64,000 bases of DNA from Thalassospira povalilytica (lineage in GTDB: Bacteria; Pseudomonadota; Alphaproteobacteria; Rhodospirillales; Thalassospiraceae). Positions 1-8,973 of this stretch are shown piece after piece. The notes under the pieces were generated by a model that saw only the letters and a list, made by a program, of their open reading frames with translations, was not told the origin of the DNA and ran no database searches. Both the position numbers and the translations under genes were made by a program. Within the stretch, counting starts at the first letter, position 1; each line of letters begins with the position of its first letter. Location of the stretch: positions 682,001-746,000 of the forward strand of contig NZ_PGTS01000002.1 in the NCBI RefSeq assembly GCF_002844235.1, written 5' to 3'.

Positions 1-1176
1 GCCGAAAGCCATATCGAGCTGCCCGACAATCTGCCGCCAATGAGTGCCGGTCTGGTTGGCTATATGGGCTATGACACAGTGCGTCTGATGGAAAAGCTGC
101 CAGACAGCAACAAGGATGAACTTGGCGTACCTGATGGCATTTTCATTCGCCCGACCGTCACGGCAAGCTTTGACACCATCGAAGATACCGTAACCGTCGT
201 CACCCCGGTCCGCCCGGAGGACGGCATTGATGCCAATGCGGCTTATGATCTCGCCTGTGCGCGGCTCAATGACGTAGTCATGCAGTTCCAGCGCAATCTG
301 TTCATCGATCGCCGTTCCAAATCCGTGCCCGATACCCTGCCCGATCCGAAGGTCAGCGTGGATGAAGCCGGATTTTACGACATGGTCGACAAGGCCAAGG
401 AATATATCCGGGCTGGCGATATTTTTCAGGTGGTGCTGTCGCAACGCTATACGCTGCCCTATCAGTTGCCGCCTTTTGCGTTTTATCGTGCGCTGCGCCG
501 GATCAACCCGTCACCTTTCATGTTCTATCTTGATATTGGTGGTTTCCAGGTGGTCGGCGCCAGCCCGGAAATTCTGGTGCGGCTGCGCGACGGCGAAGTC
601 ACCATTCGCCCGATTGCCGGAACACGCCGGCGCGGCAAAACGCCAGAAGATGACAAGGTCATGGCCCAGGACCTTCTGGATGATCCGAAAGAACGATCCG
701 AGCATCTGATGTTGCTTGATCTTGGTCGCAATGATGTCGGGCGGGTATCAAAACCGGGCACCGTGCGCGTCACGGATCGCGAACAGATCGAATATTATTC
801 CCACGTCATGCATATCGTTTCCAATGTCGTCGGTCAGATTGACGAAACGAAATATGACGCCATGGATGCGCTCAAGGCCGGGTTCCCGGCCGGAACCGTA
901 TCGGGTGCCCCCAAAGTTCGGGCCATGGAAATCATTGATGAACTGGAATCGGTACGGCGCGGTATTTATGCCGGGTGTATCGGCTATATTTCGGCTGACG
1001 GGTCAATGGATACCTGTATCGCTCTGCGTACCGCCGTCATCAAGGACGAGAAAATCCATATTCAGGCCGGTGCGGGGATTGTCGTCGACAGCAAACCGGA
1101 ACTTGAACACAAGGAATGCCGCAACAAGGCCGGTGCATTGATGGCCGCGGCCCGCGAAGCATACCGGTTTGCGTAA
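1..1176 (+). CDS. trpE: Anthranilate synthase component I (5' end outside window)
   Basis: The reading frame is open from the first base, so the N-terminus lies outside the window and 391 residues are visible. TrpE converts chorismate to anthranilate using ammonia delivered by TrpG, the first committed step of tryptophan synthesis, in the cytoplasm. The chorismate-binding core is complete: DIFQVVLSQRY, GASPEILVR, RPIAGTRRRG, LLDLGRNDVGRV, FPAGTVSGAPKVRAMEIID and IQAGAGIVVDSKPE appear in the expected order. The GTVSGAPK stretch and the anthranilate context favour TrpE over PabB or isochorismate synthase. It is followed by a hairpin terminator, so it is a transcription unit separate from trpGDC, which starts 1.5 kb downstream after an opposite-strand gene. 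Confidence 0.96.
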   Translation, partial: AESHIELPDNLPPMSAGLVGYMGYDTVRLMEKLPDSNKDELGVPDGIFIRPTVTASFDTIEDTVTVVTPVRPEDGIDANAAYDLACARLNDVVMQFQRNLFIDRRSKSVPDTLPDPKVSVDEAGFYDMVDKAKEYIRAGDIFQVVLSQRYTLPYQLPPFAFYRALRRINPSPFMFYLDIGGFQVVGASPEILVRLRDGEVTIRPIAGTRRRGKTPEDDKVMAQDLLDDPKERSEHLMLLDLGRNDVGRVSKPGTVRVTDREQIEYYSHVMHIVSNVVGQIDETKYDAMDALKAGFPAGTVSGAPKVRAMEIIDELESVRRGIYAGCIGYISADGSMDTCIALRTAVIKDEKIHIQAGAGIVVDSKPELEHKECRNKAGALMAAAREAYRFA

Positions 1177-1197
1177 TATCCAAACTGATAACACACC

Positions 1198-1226
1198 AAA
1201 GGGCCGCAATCATTTGCGGCCCTTTT
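1198..1226 (+). terminator. Rho-independent terminator of trpE
   Basis: Perfect 9-bp arms GGGCCGCAA (1201-1209) and TTGCGGCCC (1214-1222) enclose a 4-nt loop and are followed by TTTT. A short A-run precedes the stem, so it may also stop the convergent gene ending at 1254. Confidence 0.85.
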
Positions 1227-1253
1227 AATGCCTGCATTTTTCAGAATATTGAA

Positions 1254-2480
1254 CTAACCGGTTACGCTTTGTGATGACCGGCGCAAGATATCCGTGACCG
1301 GTACAAGCACAAAGCCGCGTGCTTCGATTTCGGGTATCCATTTTTGAAGGGCACTGATCGTCAGGTCACGGGGATGACCAATGGCAATCGCATATCCCTG
1401 TTTGGCTGCTACACGTTCGGTACGCGCCAGCATTTCTGCGATTTTTTCCGCATCATCCGCATCATCGATGAAAACGTCGCGTGTGATGGCGGGAACGCCG
1501 AATTTGTTGGCGGTCGAATAGCCTACCGATGTGGCGCTTGTACGCGAATCAAGGAACATCAATCCGCGCGACTTCATGACTTCCATCACGATCTGCATCC
1601 GTTCCGGATCGGATGTGAATTTGCTGCCCATATGGTTGTTCACACCGACATAACCGTCAAACCGGTCAAGCATCCAGTTCATTTCACTGAGGATTTTTTG
1701 ACGATCATAGGTCGCAAGCAGCGCGTGCGGCCCCGGATCCACCGCAGCAGATGACGGCTCCATCGGCATGTGAAGCATGACCTCGTGCCCGGCAGTGCGT
1801 GCGGCATTGACTTGCGGCTGCAAATCGCGAGCATAGGGCAAATAGGAAATCGTGATCGGTCCGGGCAGTTTGACCGTGCGCGCGGTGCGCGGCTGGTCCA
1901 GACCGGCATCATCAATCACGATTGCAATGACCGGTTTCTGCCCGGCATCGGGGGCAAGGGCCGCAAATTTGCGCCAGGGCACAGAATTGTCTGTCGGCGT
2001 AGCAGTTGTCAGCGCCGGGCTATCCGTACCGCTTTCACCAGGCAAGACCGATGTTTTGGAGTCTGGTTTCGGGTTTTCGACGAAATCGGACAGGTTTTGC
2101 CCACCCTGCCCCTGATTTTTGGTCTGATTTGCCGTCTGGCGCCCGTTTTCATCAATCAGATAGCCTGTGCGTCCCTGAATGCCCGTGGGCGGTGTGTCGG
2201 GAAGCTGATAATCCTTGCGCAGCATCGGCTTTGTTTCGGGTGCCGCAAGTGTATAGTCGGGTGCACGCTGATCGGATGCACGGCCGAACTCGTCGGACGC
2301 GCGGTCAAGTTCAAGCATGCTGCCAACGGCAATAATGGCCGACAGCGTTCCCGCAACAAAGGCACCCCCCAGCATCAGGCGGCCAATGCCACCCGATTTC
2401 TTTTTCGGTGCAGCTTTTTTGCGGTTGGATTTTTTGGGTGCCGCCTTTTTTCGTTTGGCGGTCGTTGCCCGGCGTGCCAC
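1254..2480 (-). CDS. Divergent polysaccharide deacetylase family protein (DUF610/YibQ-like)
   Basis: A 408-residue protein of the divergent polysaccharide deacetylase family. Family signatures in order are PVIAIVIDDAGLD, HEVMLHMPMEP, NNHMGSKFT, FLDSRTSATSVG and AIAIGHPRDLT; these keep the Asp and His positions of the deacetylase-like fold. Before that come a cytosolic Lys/Ala/Pro-rich head with KKAAPKK repeats, one membrane segment (IGRLMLGGAFVAGTLSAI) and a low-complexity periplasmic linker, so the catalytic domain is probably periplasmic. I chose a GTG at 2480 because GGAG lies 8-9 nt upstream. The ATG at 2552 has no ribosome-binding site and sits where a TATAAT box (2559-2564) would place the transcript start. 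The substrate is unknown; the family is often found near cell-wall or division genes, here it lies between trpE and trpG. Confidence 0.85.
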   Translation of the reverse strand: MARRATTAKRKKAAPKKSNRKKAAPKKKSGGIGRLMLGGAFVAGTLSAIIAVGSMLELDRASDEFGRASDQRAPDYTLAAPETKPMLRKDYQLPDTPPTGIQGRTGYLIDENGRQTANQTKNQGQGGQNLSDFVENPKPDSKTSVLPGESGTDSPALTTATPTDNSVPWRKFAALAPDAGQKPVIAIVIDDAGLDQPRTARTVKLPGPITISYLPYARDLQPQVNAARTAGHEVMLHMPMEPSSAAVDPGPHALLATYDRQKILSEMNWMLDRFDGYVGVNNHMGSKFTSDPERMQIVMEVMKSRGLMFLDSRTSATSVGYSTANKFGVPAITRDVFIDDADDAEKIAEMLARTERVAAKQGYAIAIGHPRDLTISALQKWIPEIEARGFVLVPVTDILRRSSQSVTG

Positions 2481-2558
2481 GCGGTGGTCTCCAGTATCGT
2501 TTTCTGGGTCGCTCGTAGGCTCTGCGAAGATGACCTCGCAGCTCCTTCCCATATGGTG

Positions 2559-2564
2559 ATTATA
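2559..2564 (-). promoter_or_regulatory. Candidate -10 box of the deacetylase gene
   Basis: The minus strand reads TATAAT here, an exact consensus -10. No good -35 is seen at 16-18 bp. It supports the downstream GTG start at 2480 with a leader of about 70 nt. Confidence 0.5.
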
Positions 2565-2601
2565 GACCGATCATGTCGGATATTGTCGGGATGTTTTAAA
2601 T

Positions 2602-2619
2602 CGGTGCTGGTTAGCACCG
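2602..2619. repeat. Perfect dyad in the divergent promoter region
   Basis: CGGTGCT (2602-2608) and AGCACCG (2613-2619) form a 7-bp perfect inverted repeat with a 4-nt loop. There is no T-run, so it is not a terminator. It lies between the deacetylase -10 and the trpG promoter and could be an operator or just a hairpin. Confidence 0.45.
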
Positions 2620-2688
2620 GGTTAAGAGATCCTTTATGGGCGGGCGACAACAACCGGCTGTAGGAAAAAACCCTTACCCTGCTTCCGC

Positions 2689-2716
2689 TTGACGTAGCGG
2701 CAAGGGCGTTTATTCT
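2689..2716 (+). promoter_or_regulatory. Candidate sigma-70 promoter for trpGDC
   Basis: TTGACG (2689-2694), a 16-bp spacer and TATTCT (2711-2716), placing the transcript start about 28 nt before the trpG ATG. The leader is too short for a classical trp leader-peptide attenuator. Confidence 0.6.
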
Positions 2717-2750
2717 CTGCCGACCTTCATGTGCACAGGCGCCTTTTCCG

Positions 2751-3323
2751 ATGTATCTCCTCATCGATAATTACGACAGCTTCACATTCAATTTGTGGCA
2801 TTATCTGCGCGAACTCGGCCCCGAGGTCGAAGTGCGCCGCAATGATGAGATTTCCGTTAAAGATGCGCTTGCTCTCAAGCCCGAAGGCATTGTGATTTCA
2901 CCTGGCCCCTGTGATCCGGAACGCGCAGGTATCTGTCTTGATCTGATCAGGGAAGCAGCCGGCCAGGTCAAACTTCTGGGCGTGTGCCTTGGCCATCAAT
3001 CCATCGGGCAGGCTTTTGGCGGCAAGGTTGTTCGCGCCCCCGAATGCATGCATGGCAAAACCGATGCCATGAACCATTCAGGGGCCAGCGTCTTTGCCGG
3101 TCTTCCAAGCCCGTTTGAAGCAACGCGTTATCATTCTTTGGTGATTGAACGCGAAACTTTGCCTGACAGTCTTGAAATCACGGCCGAAAGCGCGGATGGT
3201 CTGATCATGGGCGTTCGACACAAAACCCATCAGATACATGGCGTTCAGTTCCATCCCGAAAGCATCGCATCGGAACATGGCCACGCATTGTTAAAGAATT
3301 TTATCGACTTTACCGGCGCCTGA
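2751..3323 (+). CDS. trpG: Anthranilate synthase component II (glutamine amidotransferase)
   Basis: 190 residues, the normal length for a free-standing TrpG/PabA. It hydrolyses glutamine and passes ammonia to TrpE. The N-terminal [13 protein letters not shown] is typical, the nucleophile is Cys79 in GVCLGHQ, and the His/Glu pair of the triad is His168/Glu170 in VQFHPES. The SPGP oxyanion loop is at 50-53. TrpG and PabA are often one bifunctional protein serving both anthranilate and aminodeoxychorismate synthases; the position before trpD says tryptophan. It heads a transcription unit with trpD (33-base gap), trpC and moaC. Confidence 0.96.
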   Translation: MYLLIDNYDSFTFNLWHYLRELGPEVEVRRNDEISVKDALALKPEGIVISPGPCDPERAGICLDLIREAAGQVKLLGVCLGHQSIGQAFGGKVVRAPECMHGKTDAMNHSGASVFAGLPSPFEATRYHSLVIERETLPDSLEITAESADGLIMGVRHKTHQIHGVQFHPESIASEHGHALLKNFIDFTGA

Positions 3324-3356
3324 AACCGCACCGGACCGCAAACCGAGGAAACCCGA

Positions 3357-4391
3357 ATGTCGACTGATAATGATCTGAAGCCAATTCTGGCCAAAGTCGC
3401 AGATGGTGAAAAGCTGACCGAAAGCATGGCCGAACAGGCCTTTAACGTGCTGATGTCGGGTCAGGCAACCCCGTCGCAAATGGGGGCTTTCCTGATGGGG
3501 TTGCGCATTCGGGGCGAAACCGTTGACGAAATTACCGGGGCAGCACGTGTCATGCGTGAAAAGGCCACCGGCATCATTGCCCCGGAAAATGCGGTTGATA
3601 CCTGTGGCACAGGTGGTGATGGCAGCGGCACCTTCAATATTTCAACCGGTGCGGCGATTGTTGCCGCCGCCGCAGGTGCGACTGTTGCCAAACACGGCAA
3701 CCGCGCGGCATCGTCGAAATCGGGTTCAGCTGATGTTTTGATGGCGCTTGGTGTCAATCTTGATGCCGATATGAAATTGCTGGAAAAGGCCCTTGGCGAG
3801 ATTGGTCTGTGCTTCATGATGGCGACCCGTCACCATTCGGCGATGCGTCACGTGATGCCGACCCGCGTTGAAATGGGCACACGCACGATCTTTAATCTGC
3901 TGGGTCCGCTTGCAAACCCTGCAAAGACCAAACGCCAGGTTCTTGGCGTCTTTGCCAAGGAATGGGTCGAACCGGTTGCCCATGTGCTCAATCGTCTTGG
4001 GTCGGTTCATGCATGGGTGGTTCATGGCCACAGCGGTCTTGATGAAATCTCGACCACGGGCCCGACCTTTGTCGCCGAAGTCAAAGACGGCAATGTTACG
4101 ACCTTTGAAATTTCCCCGGGCGATTTCGGGTTTGAGACAGCAACGCTTGATGACCTTAAGGGCGGCGATGCGGATGTGAATGCCAAGGCCATTCTTGACC
4201 TTCTGGCAGCGAAAAAAGATGCCTATCGCGATATCGTTCTGATGAATGCCGGGGCGGCACTTGTGGTGACCGGCGTTGCCAGCGATCTTGCCGATGGCAT
4301 CAAAAAGGCATTCGAAGCAATTGATAGTGGCAAAGCCGCAGAAACGCTTCAGGGTCTTGTCACCATTACCAACGAAGGAAACGCAGCGTGA
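3357..4391 (+). CDS. trpD: Anthranilate phosphoribosyltransferase
   Basis: 344 residues, full family length. It joins anthranilate to PRPP to give N-phosphoribosylanthranilate. The PRPP-binding glycine loop is at 84-97 ([14 protein letters not shown]) and the KHGNRAASS motif at 112-120. The ATG is preceded by GAGGA. Its stop overlaps the trpC start by four bases (GTGA), a sign of translational coupling. Confidence 0.97.
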   Translation: MSTDNDLKPILAKVADGEKLTESMAEQAFNVLMSGQATPSQMGAFLMGLRIRGETVDEITGAARVMREKATGIIAPENAVDTCGTGGDGSGTFNISTGAAIVAAAAGATVAKHGNRAASSKSGSADVLMALGVNLDADMKLLEKALGEIGLCFMMATRHHSAMRHVMPTRVEMGTRTIFNLLGPLANPAKTKRQVLGVFAKEWVEPVAHVLNRLGSVHAWVVHGHSGLDEISTTGPTFVAEVKDGNVTTFEISPGDFGFETATLDDLKGGDADVNAKAILDLLAAKKDAYRDIVLMNAGAALVVTGVASDLADGIKKAFEAIDSGKAAETLQGLVTITNEGNAA

Positions 4392-5185
4392 GCGACGTTC
4401 TTAAGAAAATCTGCGACGACAAACGCGAACACGTTGCCGCCTGCAAGACCCGCAAAAGCCTTGGCACACTTGAAGCCGAAGCCAAAGCCCAATCGGCACC
4501 GCGCGGCTTTATCAAGGCCCTTGAAACCAGTGTTGCCGATGGCCGTTATGGCTTGATTGCCGAAATCAAGAAAGCATCCCCGTCCAAGGGACTGATCCGC
4601 GCCGATTTCAATCCGCCGCAACTGGCAAAGGCCTATCAGGCTGGCGGGGCAAGCTGCCTTTCGGTTCTGACCGATGTCCCCTATTTCCAGGGTGATGACA
4701 GCTATCTTGTGGCGGCGCGCGCTGCTGTTGACCTTCCTGCATTGCGCAAGGATTTCATGGTTGATCCCTACCAGATCACCGAAGCACGCGCCTTGGGGGC
4801 TGATTGCATTCTTTTGATTATGGCAGCCCTTGAAGACGAACTGGCCGCCGAACTTGAAGACGCGGCACACAGTCTTGGCATGGATGTTCTGATCGAAGTT
4901 CACAACGCGCCGGAACTTGAACGTGCCCTGAAACTGAAATCGCGTCTGGTCGGGGTCAATAACCGTAACCTCAAGACCATGGAAATTTCGCTGACCACGA
5001 CCGAAGAACTGGCTGGCATGGTCGATAGCGACCGTCTTCTGGTCGCCGAAAGCGGATTGTTCACGCCCGAAGACCTTGCACGCATGGCCAAGGTTGGTGC
5101 GCAGTGCTTCCTGATTGGGGAAAGCCTGATGCGTCAGGACGACGTGACTGCGGCAACCCGCAACCTTCTTGGCCTAGCGGCCTGA
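4388..5185 (+). CDS. trpC: Indole-3-glycerol-phosphate synthase
   Basis: 265 residues, monofunctional (not fused to TrpF). It closes the indole ring from CdRP. The TIM-barrel signatures [45 protein letters not shown] and [13 protein letters not shown] are all present and include the catalytic Lys and Glu residues of the family. The start is GTG, overlapping the trpD stop. trpF, trpB and trpA are not in this window; in many alphaproteobacteria they form a separate locus. Confidence 0.97.
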   Translation: MSDVLKKICDDKREHVAACKTRKSLGTLEAEAKAQSAPRGFIKALETSVADGRYGLIAEIKKASPSKGLIRADFNPPQLAKAYQAGGASCLSVLTDVPYFQGDDSYLVAARAAVDLPALRKDFMVDPYQITEARALGADCILLIMAALEDELAAELEDAAHSLGMDVLIEVHNAPELERALKLKSRLVGVNNRNLKTMEISLTTTEELAGMVDSDRLLVAESGLFTPEDLARMAKVGAQCFLIGESLMRQDDVTAATRNLLGLAA

Positions 5186-5204
5186 CCTGAGACTGGCAAA
5201 GCAC

Positions 5205-5684
5205 ATGACAGACAAGCTTTCCCATATTGATGCCGGTGGCAACGCCGTGATGGTGGACATTTCGGACAAGGCCGATACCACCCGCATTGCTATTGCCAAG
5301 GCGCGGGTATTGATGTCTGCGCAAACGGCAAAGCTGATTGCCGATCGTGGCCACAAAAAGGGTGATGTTCTTGGCATCGCGCAGCTTGCCGGGATCATGG
5401 GGGCAAAAAAGACACCGGACCTCATTCCGCTTTGCCATCCCCTGCCCCTGACATCGGTTACGGTTGATCTTGAACTGGCCGATGATGTTGACGGGGTCGA
5501 TATCACCGCGACCTGCAAGACCACCGGCAAGACCGGTGTCGAGATGGAGGCGTTGACCGCGGCCTCTGTCGCCGCCTTGACCGTGTTTGACATGTGCAAG
5601 GCTGTCGACAAGGCCATGCAGATTACCGATATCCGCGTCACCCGCAAGGAAGGCGGGAAATCGGGGACTTTCATCGCTGATTAG
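5205..5684 (+). CDS. moaC: Cyclic pyranopterin monophosphate synthase (molybdenum cofactor)
   Basis: 159 residues. MoaC completes formation of cyclic pyranopterin monophosphate in the first stage of molybdenum cofactor synthesis. Recognised from [31 protein letters not shown] and the RKEGGKSG tail. It starts 19 bases after trpC and probably shares its transcript. In many alphaproteobacteria moeA follows moaC; here the next gene is lexA after 158 non-coding bases, so moeA is absent from the position. Confidence 0.96.
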   Translation: MTDKLSHIDAGGNAVMVDISDKADTTRIAIAKARVLMSAQTAKLIADRGHKKGDVLGIAQLAGIMGAKKTPDLIPLCHPLPLTSVTVDLELADDVDGVDITATCKTTGKTGVEMEALTAASVAALTVFDMCKAVDKAMQITDIRVTRKEGGKSGTFIAD

Positions 5685-5769
5685 GGTGTTTGCGGGCGGG
5701 CGACCACCATTCAAAACCCGCAATTATTGCCTGAATTACGGCCAATCCGTTGTTTTTGGTCCGATGCGC

Positions 5770-5798
5770 TTGACCCGACAAAAGAACTAAAGTAGAAC
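5770..5798 (+). promoter_or_regulatory. lexA promoter
   Basis: TTGACC (5770-5775), a 17-bp spacer and TAGAAC (5793-5798). The LexA operator overlaps the spacer and the -10, the arrangement expected for autorepression. Confidence 0.65.
5784..5798. promoter_or_regulatory. LexA operator (SOS box, alphaproteobacterial type)
   Basis: GAAC at 5784-5787 and GAAC at 5795-5798 are separated by exactly seven bases; on the other strand this reads GTTC-N7-GTTC. This is the direct-repeat SOS box known for alphaproteobacterial LexA, different from the palindromic boxes of enterics and Firmicutes. A second GTTC pair (5816-5819, 5829-5832) has nine bases between and is off consensus. Confidence 0.8.
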
Positions 5799-5842
5799 AT
5801 TTATGTATCCTTTTTGTTCTTTCTACAGGTTCGGGAAATATC

Positions 5843-6550
5843 ATGCTGACGCGCAAGCAATATGAGTTGCTGGTCTATATTGACAATTACCTTCGCGATC
5901 ACGGTATCTCGCCCTCTTTCGATGAAATGAAAGAGGCCCTGAACCTTAAATCCAAATCGGGGATTCATCGTCTGATTACCGGACTTGAGGAACGCGGTTT
6001 TATCCGCCGTCTTGCGCATCGCGCCCGTGCCCTGGAAGTCATCCGGCTTCCGGAAAACAGCGACGATGACACCCCCGAAACCCCGAACAACGTCACATCC
6101 ATTGCCAGTGCGCGCAAAGCTCCCCATCGTCCGGCAACCGTGCCCACGGCCTTTGCCGAAACCGGCGAAGCCATTTCGCTTCCGCTTTATGGGCGAATTG
6201 CTGCGGGTACCCCGATCGAGGCATTGCGTGATCAAAGCACCATGGTTCAGGTGCCCGCTGCCCTTTTGGGATCAGGCGATCATTATGCACTTGAAGTATC
6301 GGGTGATTCCATGGTCGAGGCCGGCATCCTCGATGGTGATACCGTTCTGATCCAGCGGTGCGAGCAGGCCCATGACGGCACGATTGTCGTTGCCCTTGTC
6401 GATGACAGCGAAGCGACCCTTAAGCGACTTAAACGCGGGCGCGGTGAGGTTCTTCTGGAACCGGCCAATGCCCGGTATGAGACGCGCGCCCTGTCACCGG
6501 ATCGCGTGCGCATTCAGGGCCGTCTGGTCGGGTTGCTGCGCCAGTATTAA
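5843..6550 (+). CDS. lexA: LexA repressor, SOS regulator
   Basis: 235 residues. LexA represses DNA-damage genes and cleaves itself when bound to RecA filaments. The N-terminal winged helix (about 1-70) starts [12 protein letters not shown]; a Pro/Ala linker follows; the C-terminal S24 peptidase domain has the Ala121-Gly122 scissile bond (GRIAAGTP), nucleophile Ser156 in VSGDSM and general base Lys194 in ATLKRL. All catalytic parts are intact, so this is a cleavable repressor. Its promoter carries a matching SOS box, so it should be autoregulated and induced by DNA damage. Confidence 0.97.
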   Translation: MLTRKQYELLVYIDNYLRDHGISPSFDEMKEALNLKSKSGIHRLITGLEERGFIRRLAHRARALEVIRLPENSDDDTPETPNNVTSIASARKAPHRPATVPTAFAETGEAISLPLYGRIAAGTPIEALRDQSTMVQVPAALLGSGDHYALEVSGDSMVEAGILDGDTVLIQRCEQAHDGTIVVALVDDSEATLKRLKRGRGEVLLEPANARYETRALSPDRVRIQGRLVGLLRQY

Positions 6551-6571
6551 GCCACCGACAACTACACACAC

Positions 6572-6607
6572 AAAATCGCCCGCTGTGATTTTCACACGGG
6601 CGATTTT
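6572..6607. terminator. Bidirectional terminator between lexA and comEC
   Basis: Arms AAAATCGCCCG (6572-6582) and CGGGCGATTTT (6597-6607) pair perfectly, and the inner TGTGA/TCACA extends the stem. A and T tails on both sides suit the two convergent genes. Confidence 0.88.
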
Positions 6608-6681
6608 CTGTATTCGGGATCAGTGCATCCAGCCCGATCGAACCCCTACATCAGGCAACCCGGTCCACGTACGGCAACTGA

Positions 6682-8847
6682 TTACCGTTGCGATGGAGCA
6701 GCTTTGCCGCCAATCACGATCCATGGCCAGTGACCGGATATTGCCCGCACGGTTTCAAATGACGACCTTCCCTGATCAAGCTTGGCCGTATCAAGGGCCA
6801 CACCGCCCTGCCACCACAAGACGTCATCATCAATCATCACCCGCGCCCCGGCCTGGCGACAGGCCCGGATTGGCAAATCATTTTTTAGCGTAATCACAAG
6901 ATCGGCATTGCGACAGGCATAGAACGGATTGGCCAGACTGGTTGCGACAATGGTCCTAGTTTCCTTATCACCAGCGCCAGTGAGCACAAGACACGGATCG
7001 CTTTTACAATGGCTTATTCTTGTGGCTTCATCTTCCGGACGGATGCCAAAACGGCTCATCCACAGGGATTTTTGGAAATCACCAAGCCCGTCGGCCACAT
7101 GCAGGATTTCCTGTTCCCTGTCATAAACAGCCCAGCTTTCCTGATCGCCCGATACAAGAACATCCGGTGTTTCGTGGGCCAACTGCGCAATGATGGCAAT
7201 GATCAAAAGCGGCCCGGACACCACAAGGGCAACCAGATTGCGCCAGATCACGGCCCACGCTATTGCCAGCAACAAACAGGCGGTTGCCACATCACCGAGC
7301 CCGGCCACATACCACAACCCCCATTCCTGGGCGGCGACAAGGGATGCTGTTTTGATCAGAACAGTCAATCCGGGCGCCATCAGCGCAAGCACACCGCCCG
7401 CCAACCCGAATGGCATCAATGCCAGCGTCAGGACAATTAACGGCATCCCCCAGAATGCCATTATCGGAATGGCAACCAGATTGGCTACAATGCCAAGCAC
7501 CGATATCCGCCCGAAATGAAACCCGATAATCGGTGCCGTCACAACCGTCACAATGACACTGGTGATCAAAAGTCCCGCCATATAGACCACAAGACGTTCA
7601 TGCCACGGACGTCCGCCATGGTGGTCAAGCCAACGACGCCCGGGCCCGTCATAAAAGGCAACAAGTGCCCCGACAGCAGCAAAGGAAAGTTGAAAACTGG
7701 CACCAAGTACCGCATCGGGCCTTAACACCAGAACAACCAGTGCGGCCACCCCCACCAGCCGTAAAGATATGGCACGGCGATCAAGCAACAGGGCAATCCA
7801 TACCACCAGCAACATCACAAAGGCCCGCTGCGTCGGCACTGTTGCCCCCGACAATCCGAGATAAATGAACCCCGCCCCGGCGGCCGCGAGTGCCGCCCAT
7901 TTTTTGACCGGATAGCGCAATGCGATCCCCGGTATCGCAGCCAACCCCAGACGCACCAGAAAGAAAACGGTTCCGCACAGTAACCCCATATGCAATCCGG
8001 AAATCGCCAAAAGATGGGCCAGCCCGGACTTTCTCAGATCCTCGGCAATTTCAGCAGTGACATCGCCGCGTTCACCGATGATCAATGCTTTGGCAATCCC
8101 GGCCTCGGGCGCGGTTACATATCGATTGATCACGTTGGATATTTTCTGACGCAGGTGTTCAACGACGGCCCTTATCCCTTTGTTTTCATATGCATCCTTC
8201 TCGCTCAACACTTCGAACTGGCGACCGAATGCAAACCCGGTTGCGCCGATCTGGCTGAAATAAAGGTTGCGCGCGAAATCGGGATCACCGGGAACCGACG
8301 GCGGGCGCAGTGGAAACAGCCGTGCCTTTACGCGCACCTCATCGCCGATCGAAAGCGCACTGTCACCGAGAAAACTAAGCCGGACATTCCAGCCGATCTG
8401 ATCATCGGAAAGACCCTGAATATTTGTCGGATCAAGGGTAACGCGCATTCGACTGCCGCGGGGTTCAATACCGATGACAGTTCCGGTGATTTCGGTCGAA
8501 TAAAGGGTTCTGGTCGGGATATTTTCCGGTCCCAGTTCCGTATGCAGGGCACTGATCAGACAACCTGCCGTGATACTGGCCATCAGTTGCATCAAAAAGG
8601 CCAGCCAGGCTTTGCTGCGAACCATCCAGAACGCGCAGACCGAAAGAATCACGGCAACTGAAATCTCTGCAACGGAAATGCGCGCAGGAAGCAAGAAATA
8701 AAGGGCACATCCCAACCCAAAGAAGATAACAGAGGACAGAAACCATTTATTTCTTTGGCTTGTAACAACAAATATGACTTGCGAGAAAAACCCCACAAGC
8801 CTTTGTTTTTTAATACTTCTTGTAAAAGTATTACGACGAATGTCCAA
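6682..8847 (-). CDS. comEC: ComEC/Rec2 family competence membrane protein
   Basis: 721 residues, a polytopic inner-membrane protein. In competent bacteria ComEC forms the channel that brings single-stranded DNA into the cytoplasm. Visible: two early membrane segments, a DUF4131-like soluble domain (about 75-215, with ITGTVIGIEPRGSRMRV), then the competence domain with HLLAISGLHMGLL and many hydrophobic segments. The last 150 residues occupy the place of the metallo-beta-lactamase-like domain but I see no HxHxDH metal motif. The start is a TTG with AAGGCGG about 10 nt upstream. It diverges from gltX. No other competence genes are in the window, so uptake of DNA is not shown. Confidence 0.88.
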   Translation of the reverse strand: MDIRRNTFTRSIKKQRLVGFFSQVIFVVTSQRNKWFLSSVIFFGLGCALYFLLPARISVAEISVAVILSVCAFWMVRSKAWLAFLMQLMASITAGCLISALHTELGPENIPTRTLYSTEITGTVIGIEPRGSRMRVTLDPTNIQGLSDDQIGWNVRLSFLGDSALSIGDEVRVKARLFPLRPPSVPGDPDFARNLYFSQIGATGFAFGRQFEVLSEKDAYENKGIRAVVEHLRQKISNVINRYVTAPEAGIAKALIIGERGDVTAEIAEDLRKSGLAHLLAISGLHMGLLCGTVFFLVRLGLAAIPGIALRYPVKKWAALAAAGAGFIYLGLSGATVPTQRAFVMLLVVWIALLLDRRAISLRLVGVAALVVLVLRPDAVLGASFQLSFAAVGALVAFYDGPGRRWLDHHGGRPWHERLVVYMAGLLITSVIVTVVTAPIIGFHFGRISVLGIVANLVAIPIMAFWGMPLIVLTLALMPFGLAGGVLALMAPGLTVLIKTASLVAAQEWGLWYVAGLGDVATACLLLAIAWAVIWRNLVALVVSGPLLIIAIIAQLAHETPDVLVSGDQESWAVYDREQEILHVADGLGDFQKSLWMSRFGIRPEDEATRISHCKSDPCLVLTGAGDKETRTIVATSLANPFYACRNADLVITLKNDLPIRACRQAGARVMIDDDVLWWQGGVALDTAKLDQGRSSFETVRAISGHWPWIVIGGKAAPSQR

Positions 8848-8973
8848 TAGCCCGCCTTAAGCTTAGTTTCTATCTAACATCGGCTGTGGTGCAACAGCGT
8901 GTCATTTGTGCTATAGCCTGCACGCCAAAAGTCCATACGACAAGCGACAACATCCAGATAGCGGATAGATTGA

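Noticed and set aside
5816-5832. Second LexA box downstream of the first
   Set aside because: The GTTC pair has nine bases between, not seven.
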